A stretch of DNA of 63,709 bases, taken from positions 1-63,709 of the IMG/VR virus record IMGVR_UViG_3300050034_000204, one strand, 5' to 3'. Under the pieces are notes generated by a model that was not told the DNA's origin, made no database searches, and saw only the letters and a list, made by a program, of their open reading frames with translations. Shown in pieces: positions 22,326-30,800 of this stretch. Both the position numbers and the translations under genes were made by a program. Position 1 is the first letter of the stretch; each line of letters begins with the position of its first letter. The stretch is from a virus.

Positions 22326-22874
22326 ATGGTTACGTTTGAGCAATGGTTAGAAGCAACTGATTATCGAATTACGGACAGCGAAAAGTATGGCTGGGATTGT
22401 TACGGAGACGATGCTCGTATTATGAGTTATGATGCTCCAAATGATGAATTTTCACAAGCCGCATCAGTAGAAATTATTTTTTCTGCTGATGGAAGCAAAA
22501 CAGTTTTTGAAGTTGGTGTATATGATTATTTACATAATAAGGCATATCGCCTTATTAATCCCGAGTATATTGGTAAATATCATGATGAAGTAACCCGCCG
22601 AATTGCAGATGGTAAGCTTGATAATGATCGTGCATGGGATGATGTTTCATACATTGATCTAGAAACCGCCGAAGATTTTCTTGAAAAGTTAACTGCTATT
22701 CTTTCTGGAGAGCCATACGATGATCGAGTAAGCATCCCTCTGGACCTTCCGAGTGATTCTGTATTCACTTTAATGAAGATGGCACATGAACAGGATATTA
22801 CGTTCAATCAACTTATCAGCAATATTCTCGTAGACTACATTCATGAAAACGAGCCAGACGACTGGACTGACTAA
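22326..22874 (+). CDS. Hypothetical protein with C-terminal ribbon-helix-helix-like segment, 182 aa
   Basis: The start (MVTFEQWLEATDY) looks like T4 IPIII (MKTYQEFIAE), but the gene has an early-type promoter, so I do not count it as a capsid-targeted protein. The middle is acidic. The last 50 residues (SIPLDLPSDSVFTLMKMAHE, then QLISNILVDYI) read like a ribbon-helix-helix DNA-binding domain: a short strand followed by two helices. Its acidic N-terminal part may be a partner or ligand domain. AGGAG precedes ATG 22326, and it ends at the strong hairpin at 22893. Confidence 0.6.
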   Translation: MVTFEQWLEATDYRITDSEKYGWDCYGDDARIMSYDAPNDEFSQAASVEIIFSADGSKTVFEVGVYDYLHNKAYRLINPEYIGKYHDEVTRRIADGKLDNDRAWDDVSYIDLETAEDFLEKLTAILSGEPYDDRVSIPLDLPSDSVFTLMKMAHEQDITFNQLISNILVDYIHENEPDDWTD

Positions 22875-22892
22875 CCTAATTTAAACAATAGT

Positions 22893-22923
22893 GAAAAGCC
22901 CCGCATATTATGCGGGGCTTTTC
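22893..22923. terminator. Bidirectional terminator
   Basis: GAAAAGCCCCGCA / TGCGGGGCTTTTC, a 13-bp stem with a 5-nt loop, between converging genes ending at 22874 (+) and 22924 (-). Confidence 0.9.
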
Positions 22924-23679
22924 TTATTCTTCTTCGTATAATTTTAAAATGTGCCTTACTAGGGGACTTCGAACAGAATCTTCTTTATTAAACTGTACCA
23001 TGGCGGTAAGCGGAGATTCATATTTTCCCAATCTAGTTATTAAATCTTTGAGGCCATTGTCATTCTCAAATTTTCTATCTGCCTGTTTTAAATCTCCGGT
23101 GATAAAAACTCTGGAAGTTTCCCCAAGGCGAGTGAGCAATGTTTTGCATTCATTGATACTAGAATTTTGCATTTCGTCTGCAACAATCCATGCATCATTT
23201 AAATTTCTTCCTCGTAAGTACATAAGAGGTTCAATTGCCACAATGCCAGTTTCGATCATTTGTGCCACATCTTTCTTGGAATAGAAGTCCTCTAGGAAGT
23301 CCAGCAGGGGCAGTAGGAACGGCTCCATCTTCTCAAACATAGTTCCGGGCAGTGCGCCAATAGAAATTCCGTCTACGGCTGAATACGGGCGAGTGATGAC
23401 AATCTTTCTAATTTTCTTTTCTTCCAGTGCTTTAATAGCAGATGCCATGCAAAGATACGACTTGCCACAGCCCGAAGAACCGATTGTACATACCAATTTC
23501 CTTTCTTCATCCATAAGATATTCCAAAAGTTCTTCTTGTCTTTCATTTCTTGGAATAATAGTAATAGATTGCTTTAGCTGACCCTTTTTCCCTGAAGGAG
23601 TATATTTTGATGGTTTATTGGCAATGTTTGGGTTCTGGGTGGGTTCGGCTGTAATTGCTTTCTTTCTCGATCTAGGCAT
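22924..23679 (-). CDS. phoH: PhoH family ATPase
   Basis: 251 aa. PhoH-type P-loop ATPase (helicase-like superfamily), common in T4-like and marine phages; its role is not fixed, perhaps in RNA handling or phosphate stress. Walker A GSSGCGKS (67-74), ITRPYSAV, EPLMYLRGRNLNDAWIVADE (matches the PhoH block LRGRTLNDAFVIADE) and FITGDLKQAD. The N-terminal 35 residues are basic. Start ATG 23679 with AGGAG; late box CATAAATA lies at 23722-23729. A short segment inside the gene (about 23290-23400) looks richer in G+C than its surroundings. Confidence 0.9.
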   Translation of the reverse strand: MPRSRKKAITAEPTQNPNIANKPSKYTPSGKKGQLKQSITIIPRNERQEELLEYLMDEERKLVCTIGSSGCGKSYLCMASAIKALEEKKIRKIVITRPYSAVDGISIGALPGTMFEKMEPFLLPLLDFLEDFYSKKDVAQMIETGIVAIEPLMYLRGRNLNDAWIVADEMQNSSINECKTLLTRLGETSRVFITGDLKQADRKFENDNGLKDLITRLGKYESPLTAMVQFNKEDSVRSPLVRHILKLYEEE

Positions 23680-23721
23680 AAATTAAAATCTCCTGAAACA
23701 ACTTGAATTGCCTTTCATCTA

Positions 23722-23729
23722 TATTTATG
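23722..23729 (-). promoter_or_regulatory. Late promoter box CATAAATA
   Basis: Gives a leader of about 37 nt to the PhoH gene with AGGAG. The + strand box for the next gene lies 25 bp away, so the gap is a divergent late promoter pair. Confidence 0.6.
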
Positions 23730-23754
23730 GTTTTGAAAATGAGGTATTTTCAAA

Positions 23755-23762
23755 GATAAATA
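23755..23762 (+). promoter_or_regulatory. Late promoter box GATAAATA
   Basis: 14 nt before ATG 23777, with AGAGG in the leader. Confidence 0.6.
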
Positions 23763-23776
23763 CAAAAGAGGTTTTA

Positions 23777-24382
23777 ATGATCGATACTAATACATTACAA
23801 TTAAAAGGGCATGTCACCATTGCCGATTCTGATACAGGAGAAATTCTATTAGATCGAGGAAATGCCATTCACTATGAAAATCTATCTCAATCAATTGTTC
23901 AAAGTCTTATTGATGGTCCATTAGATAATCAATCAAGTGCAGGATTTATTTATAGTATGAATTTTGGGAATGGAGGAACCACGGTTAATTCAAGTGGAAT
24001 AATCACTTATAATCCTCCCAATACTACGGGTTCAACTGCGCAACTATATAATCAAACATATACAAAAGTTATCAATGATTCATTTGCAGCAGATTTAGAT
24101 ACGGTTAATAACAATCTTCAATATAGTCATATTACTGGTAAAACATATACTGATTTAATTTGTACTTGTAAATTAGATTATACTGAGCCAAGTGATCAAT
24201 TGAGTTTTGATAATAGCAATGATATTGATACGGAATATGCATTTGATGAACTTGGTTTATTTAATTACTCTGGAATGCTATTAACCCATGTATGTTTTTC
24301 ACCAATTATTAAATCTCTGAATCGTTCATTTACAATTACCTATACAGTTAGAATTTCAACACTGTCAACCCTGACAGTATAA
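23777..24382 (+). CDS. Virion structural protein, 201 aa
   Basis: Start ATG 23777 (MIDTNTLQLKGHVTIADSDT) follows AGAGG and a GATAAATA box. The pattern (KGHVTIADSDTGEILLDRGN, then HYENLSQ, FGNGGTTVNSSGI, TYNPPN) is familiar from T4-like and marine phages as a structural protein of the tail or baseplate. It is directly upstream of a fibre gene. No enzyme motifs. Confidence 0.65.
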   Translation: MIDTNTLQLKGHVTIADSDTGEILLDRGNAIHYENLSQSIVQSLIDGPLDNQSSAGFIYSMNFGNGGTTVNSSGIITYNPPNTTGSTAQLYNQTYTKVINDSFAADLDTVNNNLQYSHITGKTYTDLICTCKLDYTEPSDQLSFDNSNDIDTEYAFDELGLFNYSGMLLTHVCFSPIIKSLNRSFTITYTVRISTLSTLTV

Positions 24383-24393
24383 GGATATAATAT

Positions 24394-26493
24394 ATGCCAA
24401 CAACTATAAAACTAACTAATGGAAACACATTAACCACTATACCAGACACTCAATTAGTAACAACATATGCCGGGTTAAGTTTAATTGGTAAAAAATATCC
24501 ATCGTATTGTACTGTTTCTAACACAGACTTGGTACATATTACCGAAAATTTCGCGGCCAGTACTGCACCAACAAATCCGTTAATTGGACAATTTTGGTAT
24601 GACACCAATGAAAAAGTTGTAAAATATTATGATGGGACTTCATTTAAACAAGTAGCAGTATTAACTAGCGATTCATCCGAGCCAACCGATCCAAATGAAA
24701 GTGATCAATGGTTTGATACCAATACCGAGCAATTATATATATATTATGATTATGCATGGGTGTTAATTGGCCCCGCATTAAGCGCAACTTCTTCTGAGGG
24801 ATGGATAACTGAAACCTATTCTGCGGTTTCTGCTAATATCGATTACGAAGAATTGTTTGTAAATGGGAATGCGGTATGTATTGGCTCATCTAATGAAATT
24901 GTTCCAACGTCTACCCCGATTATTGGTTTTTCAAATATTCGTTCTGGATTAAATTTTGTATCTTCTGAAGTTGAAGGAACGGTTTCTGGAGGAATATACA
25001 ATGCAACTGATGTAACTCTCGGAGAAGGTGACGAATTTTCTCTATCAACAGATGATTCAAGAAATGGTTTAGTTACTTCCAACGGCAATCTTACACAGAT
25101 TAATGCTGGTGGACAAAGTGAAAATATTGCCGCCTTTACTTCATGGAAAAACGGAGAACTTACTGGAAATATCTATTTGAATAATGAAATGGTTAGCAAT
25201 ATTACTATTTCAAATGACTTGATATCTGTTGGAAAAAATATTTTCAGTGGCAATCTTGCGGTAACTGGAAATATTTGGGTTGGGCCAAATAGTAATATAA
25301 GTGCTCCCGGAACATCTGGTCAAGTTCTTTTTAATGAGGCAAGTAATATCGGAGCAACCACCGCGATATCTGTAAGTGGAACATCTACTTCATTAAATGG
25401 ACCATCAGAACTGCATGGCGCAGCAACATTAGATAGTACTTTGACTGTTGCTGGTGCAGCAACTTTAAATGCGGGAGAGACTGTATCTGGCGCAATTCAA
25501 CAATCTGGTGGAGAAAATCATTTTGCATTTGGAACTTATACCGATCCTTCCACTGGCTATAGTTATGATGCCAAATTTGGAGGAACTAATAAAGGAATTG
25601 CAGTTAATGGTTCGAGCCTATTTAATTCAGATATTAGTATTGCCGGATCAACTGAATTACATGGCGCAGCTACTTTAGATAGTACTTTGAATGTAACTGG
25701 TGCAACCACTTTGGATAGTACCTTAACTGTTGAGCAAGGTACAACTTTAGATACTACGTTATCTGTTGGTACTACCACCGAACTTCATGGTGCTGCAACT
25801 TTAGATAGCACATTATCCGTTGCTGGTGCTTCGTCATTGAATAATACCTTGAATGTAACTGGTGCAACAACATTAGATAGTACATTAGTTGTTGAGCAAG
25901 GTACAACTTTAGATAGCACATTATCTGTTTCTGGTGCGACCACGTTGAATAGTACTCTTGCTGTCTCCGGTGCGGCTACATTAAGTTCTTCTGAAACAGT
26001 TGGTGGTACTCTTAATGTGGTTGGTACGACTACTTTAAATTCAGGAGTAAGCGGAAGTCAATTTTCATTGCCAACATCTACTCTAGGAGCACTGGGTACA
26101 GTTATTATGTCAATGGGTTCTGGAACCACCCAATGGTCAACCAGTAACATCGCCGAGTGGAGTAATTATTCTGCCACCACTCCGGGATATATGTATCTTC
26201 CAAATGGATTATTGATTCAATGGGCAAAAGGAACGCAAGTAAGTAATGGTTCGGGCGGCGGCGGTCGTGGTCAAACAACGGTTTCATGGGATATTTCTTT
26301 CCCACACGCGTGCTTTGCAGTAAGCGCCACCGTTGGGTTCGTTAACACCGTCTCTGGTACTGATTGGCAGGGAGTTGCCTTCTACGTTCAGCCGGGAACC
26401 CATCTATCCAGCGTTTATTTGCAATATGATACTAGATCAGATGGATCAGCAAGTTCTCCATTCTTCCCAATTATATTTGGTATTGGATATTAA
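24394..26493 (+). CDS. Tail fibre protein with TLDSTL-type repeats, 699 aa
   Basis: The N-terminal part (KLTNGNTLTTIPDTQLVTTY, then NFAASTAPTNPLIGQFWYDT) is the familiar virion-attachment type of T4-like fibres. Residues about 330-550 contain repeats of ATLDSTL-x-V with TELHGAATLDSTL. The C-terminus (GYMYLPNGLLIQWAKGTQ, then FPHACFAVSA and FFPIIFGIGY) resembles the gp53-like C-terminal receptor-binding domain of many tail fibres. DNA of the C-terminal part (from about 26.2 kb) looks richer in G+C. The gene ends in a palindromic terminator shared with the converging gene. Confidence 0.75.
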   Translation: MPTTIKLTNGNTLTTIPDTQLVTTYAGLSLIGKKYPSYCTVSNTDLVHITENFAASTAPTNPLIGQFWYDTNEKVVKYYDGTSFKQVAVLTSDSSEPTDPNESDQWFDTNTEQLYIYYDYAWVLIGPALSATSSEGWITETYSAVSANIDYEELFVNGNAVCIGSSNEIVPTSTPIIGFSNIRSGLNFVSSEVEGTVSGGIYNATDVTLGEGDEFSLSTDDSRNGLVTSNGNLTQINAGGQSENIAAFTSWKNGELTGNIYLNNEMVSNITISNDLISVGKNIFSGNLAVTGNIWVGPNSNISAPGTSGQVLFNEASNIGATTAISVSGTSTSLNGPSELHGAATLDSTLTVAGAATLNAGETVSGAIQQSGGENHFAFGTYTDPSTGYSYDAKFGGTNKGIAVNGSSLFNSDISIAGSTELHGAATLDSTLNVTGATTLDSTLTVEQGTTLDTTLSVGTTTELHGAATLDSTLSVAGASSLNNTLNVTGATTLDSTLVVEQGTTLDSTLSVSGATTLNSTLAVSGAATLSSSETVGGTLNVVGTTTLNSGVSGSQFSLPTSTLGALGTVIMSMGSGTTQWSTSNIAEWSNYSATTPGYMYLPNGLLIQWAKGTQVSNGSGGGGRGQTTVSWDISFPHACFAVSATVGFVNTVSGTDWQGVAFYVQPGTHLSSVYLQYDTRSDGSASSPFFPIIFGIGY
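25393..26050 (+). repeat. Degenerate tandem repeats in the tail fibre gene
   Basis: Successive 30-60 bp units encode versions of GAATLDSTLTV. Examples include TELHGAATLDSTL three times and VEQGTTLD twice. It is a coding repeat, not CRISPR: the spacing varies and the units are in frame. Confidence 0.8.
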
Positions 26494-26524
26494 GTTAAGG
26501 GGCAGATATCTGCCCCTTAACTTA
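26491..26524. terminator. Bidirectional palindromic terminator containing both stop codons
   Basis: A perfect 34-nt palindrome (TAAGTTAAGGGGCAGAT and its complement). The first TAA is the stop of the + fibre gene; the complement of 26517-26519 is the stop of the minus gene. Confidence 0.85.
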
Positions 26525-27821
26525 TTATAAAACTTCCTTTATCAATCAACAATGTTGAAATTGTAGTATTAGCATTCTGCAAACTTGTATCACTATTAGC
26601 AGAATACCATATTGATTTTCCAACATCTTCTGCGAGAATATTTGCAATATCTGTTGAATCGCTATAATTTATAACTTGTGATCCGATATTGGTTATATTC
26701 AAAGTACCAGTTCCATATACTCCTCGTGTCAATCCTGATAATGTCCCGCTAGAAATATCATTATATAGATAACTAATACATTCTCCGTCAGCAAATACAT
26801 ATCCTCGTTCATATGGAATATTTGGAATATCAAAGTTTGCGGTAGATGCTAATATAAGACTTTGCGAGTTGGCATATAATGGGCTAGTAAGGGTACTAAC
26901 ACAATTAGAACCAAGTACATTATATTTTGTTTTTCCAGTTGCAATAACATACATATTTCCATTTATTGGAGATGTTAAAAGTATTTTTTTATAAGCACCT
27001 TCCCACTGAGATGAACTTAATATGTTTCCATTTTGAATAATGGATGCTTCTGCACTTTTAAGAGACGATTCCCACGGAACTGCATAAGAATCATTTGCAG
27101 AAGTGGTTGTAATTTTAACATTTGAAATATCATGCAATTCGCTCGTTGTTTTAAATAAACTATAACCAATAATAGGAGTAGCGGTGTTATCCGATCCTAT
27201 TTCTAATTGTGATATCTTAATCTGAAGTGAATCTGTGATAAATCCCGGAACTAACTCTTCGGGATTGCACCTATTATAAAAATCTCCACCAAAAATATCA
27301 ATATCTTGTGCTTTATATGGAGTTGGGAATTCATGGGAAATATCTGTCGTATCGAGAAACTTTGATACATGAATAGCTTTTTCTTTAGTGATTTTAAAAT
27401 CACCAAATTCTCCGATGAATGCATTCGATCCATTATACTGCGCCCCAATAGTAAGATAGCCATGATTACTACTATTATTTAAATTGACTACAACATTTGA
27501 TTTTCCTTGCATTATTCCATCTGAAAATAAATAAAATACATTTGAATATCTTTCAAAACTTATAAAATGCATTACGTTTGAAGATATATTTTCTCCATTT
27601 ATAATAAAGGAAGATATTGTGTTTGATGGCGTTCCACAAGAAGCATATATATTCCCACCCGAAAGATATGATTGAAAGTCCAGCGTAGAATTGTCGCTTA
27701 CATCAAATAATACTTGAGAATTATTTGATGTAATAGCAGCATTTGCAAAAAATTCAATTGTAAAATCAGAATATGAAAATTGAAAATCTGCCTCGTGTTT
27801 ACTTTGAATATAGTTACTCAT
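26517..27821 (-). CDS. Virion structural protein with N-terminal LamG-like domain, 434 aa
   Basis: The first 150 residues look like a concanavalin A/LamG jelly-roll (FTIEFFANAAITSNNSQVLF, then ISFERYSNVFYLFSDG, LTIGAQYNGSNAFIGEFGDF). Then comes GGDFYNRCNPEELVPG, a phrase I know from phage structural proteins. The rest is beta-rich. It shares the LamG type with the C-terminus of the 1674-aa protein just upstream, so the two may be parts of one structure. Its start overlaps the upstream stop by 8 nt. A late virion component, perhaps carbohydrate-binding. Confidence 0.65.
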   Translation of the reverse strand: MSNYIQSKHEADFQFSYSDFTIEFFANAAITSNNSQVLFDVSDNSTLDFQSYLSGGNIYASCGTPSNTISSFIINGENISSNVMHFISFERYSNVFYLFSDGIMQGKSNVVVNLNNSSNHGYLTIGAQYNGSNAFIGEFGDFKITKEKAIHVSKFLDTTDISHEFPTPYKAQDIDIFGGDFYNRCNPEELVPGFITDSLQIKISQLEIGSDNTATPIIGYSLFKTTSELHDISNVKITTTSANDSYAVPWESSLKSAEASIIQNGNILSSSQWEGAYKKILLTSPINGNMYVIATGKTKYNVLGSNCVSTLTSPLYANSQSLILASTANFDIPNIPYERGYVFADGECISYLYNDISSGTLSGLTRGVYGTGTLNITNIGSQVINYSDSTDIANILAEDVGKSIWYSANSDTSLQNANTTISTLLIDKGSFIIS

Positions 27822-30800
27822 TAATTTTCACCAACATTATATAATCATTTGAGGTTCCATCTACCGTTACGTTCCCAACTATAGTTAATTGCTTTTGATT
27901 CCATGATAGATCAGAAACATATTTAGTAGAATTGATTCCAGTAAAAGATATTAATTTAGATTCGTTAGTCATTGATTCAAATCCATATAATATCGGGGTA
28001 TAACTAAAATAGTTATCAGAATATTCTGATCGTGGGAATGGCTCTGATGGAATAGCCGATGCAACATTTGCATATCGATTGAATTTCTTTGTAATACGCA
28101 ATTCATCCATATAACCATTCATAATATTTCCGCCATCTACAGAAGCCCCCAAAGTTAAGGCATTGTCAGTTATATCATAGGACGCATTAGAAATTCCAAC
28201 AATATTTCCGTTAAGATACATTTCCACATTAGAAGTATTTCCGGCAATCATTATATAATTCCAATTATTCGCAGAAACTTCAACATTTGATGTTATATTA
28301 ATATTCGCGGTAGTTAAAATTATACTACCATTCGATGAAGAGATAACTGCGCCCATATTGCTACTATTAGAAGTTCTGCCATCTAAAATTGTTATATTAG
28401 ATAGATCATTAAGCCGAACAAAGAATTCTAATGTAAAGTTTGCATTTCCCAAATTAATATCAGTTGATCCGGTGTTCGCAACAATATAAGAATTATTAAA
28501 ATATCCTGATGAATTTCCAAAACGAGGAAATTCGTGACTTAGAATACTATCATTTAATTGTTGCGGTTTCCAAGAAAGATTTAATACAACATTGCTATCA
28601 TCAATATAATCATAATCAAAAATAGTACTTATTGGTGGAGTATAGGTTGGGCTAAATGGAATACTTTCGATTGTTAAATTAGAAGCATGTCCATAATTAT
28701 TTCCTCGCATATTTGCATTTGGGGTATATGCTGCAAATATACGATTTGCAGCAGTGGTTGTAGCAATACTTTCGGAATTGGCTGTGGTCCATTCGGATAC
28801 ATTTCCAATAGTAGTATTCGAAGTGGCTTGCATAAATGCACTATTAGCAGTTAGGTAAACAATTGATCCCGTTTGATAAACAATATTTGATTCTCCGAGT
28901 TCAATATTTGAGGAGACTCTATCAAATCGAATATTCGAGGTTAACTCTCGAACCAATGAATTTTCCAAAGTAGCTACTACCGTTGCTTCCACGTTGGCAT
29001 AATCATCACTGATAATAATTGTTGGAGTACTTGTAAATGATCCTCCATCATAAATGGTAAAATCATTTATTCCAAATTTAAAATTAAAAGTTGCCCCAGA
29101 ACCATTGCTAGTTACGTTGGTGGGAACAACTCCAATGTAACTAGATGCCGAAGTATAAGTTATATCAGCAAACTCGGTATTAAATGATTTTATTGCACCG
29201 TTAGAAAACACGGTATCAATAATAATATTCCCTGCATCTGATGGTAATTCAAGAATATCATTGGCAGAATAATCAAATCCCAAAGATTTAATATTTGCTT
29301 CTACTAGCCGAATATTTTTTACTACAATATTTGCTCCAGAAGCATAGATATTTGCCGACGTATTTATGTATCCTTCGCCGGGGTCAACAACTCTCAAATT
29401 TGAGATTGTATAATCATAATTATTATACCAAGCAGAATAAACAGAAGTATTACTTAACGTGTTGGCATCTGTTAATTGAGATCCATCCACCGACCGAATA
29501 AATGATAACGTATTAGCAACACTTTCAAATGGAATAGTTACCGCACCATTTGGATAAAATGGTATAGATTCGTTGTTGATATATAAATATCTTAAATTAT
29601 ACGGAATTCCTCTGAAAGTTGGTCCAATTACATATGGATAGGTATTGGTAGAAAAATAAGCATACGTTCCATTTGGATATTCTGGAGTAATGCAATACTT
29701 TCCATTATTTTCATCCAAAGTTCCGCTTCCCTCTACATAGATATAATCATCTACATATTTCCCATCTGGAGAAGTATAATTTCCAACAAATAATCCATTA
29801 TATATTTCGCTTGATTCAAGTCTAGCAATATTTGATAATGCATAGCTGGATGTTTGTTTTATAATTATAGTACTATTTGCATTTGCATATCCATATGGGC
29901 CATATATAGGATTTCCGTCGAGTGCAAACCCAATAATTGGGCTATGAGAAGAAGAATCTCCCAATAGATATTCTGGAAGAGTGATATAAGATAATACTCC
30001 ATATTGATCTACTATTCCATTTGCAACATTCGCGGCGGCAGCTTCGTTGATGAGATGCTTCTCAGAGGTAGCCAAATTCGCGTTGTAGTACACCACCACG
30101 GCGTTTCCTTTGTTAGGACCATATACCGGCACCCCATCGATTGCTAATGCATTGGGAAACGCGTTTCCCAATGATTGATCCACGTTGTTCATAATCAAGT
30201 CTACATTAGATCCATAATTGGTAGAGAATGTAGAATATTGTATTGCTGAATTATTACTAGGAACCAAATCAAATGCAAATTTCCAAGTTTTTGACGCAAT
30301 ATTAGAAGTTATATTGCTGGTAACATACATGGTATTTGCTGTCCCATATACTCCGCAATTTGGAAGAAATGGACTATTCATTTTTGGATTATTGGTGGTT
30401 GCCAAAATCATATTATAATAATTTGTATCAAATTGAGAAGGCAAATCAAAATCAGATACCCCAACATTTCCATATTCTGTGCCAGTATATTTGTTATTGA
30501 ATTCGCGAATTCTTGCATGAAAAGGAAGAGTTTCATACATGAAATTTTTAATATCATCTTCATTATCTGCTTCAAAATTAGTCTCTGTCATAAGGTCCCG
30601 ATTATTATAATCAACCGTAACAAAGCTAGTTTTAAATAGCCAATCAAGATTGCTATTTTCATACAAGATATATTTGATCATTGAAAAGAATGCAGCATCC
30701 GCAGCAGAAGATAACTCTTCATTTAATGTCAAAACAATTTCATTCAAGATTCTAACAATTTTACGAATCTCTAAATAAGGTTCAGAATCATAGGAAGTAG

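Noticed and set aside
22326-22364. MVTFEQWLEA as a seventh capsid-targeting peptide
   Set aside because: It looks like IPIII, but the gene has an early-type promoter, and P3 is Trp rather than Leu/Ile. Left out of the count.
25393-26050. Repeats as a CRISPR array
   Set aside because: Repeats are coding, of varying spacing, and in frame with the tail fibre gene.
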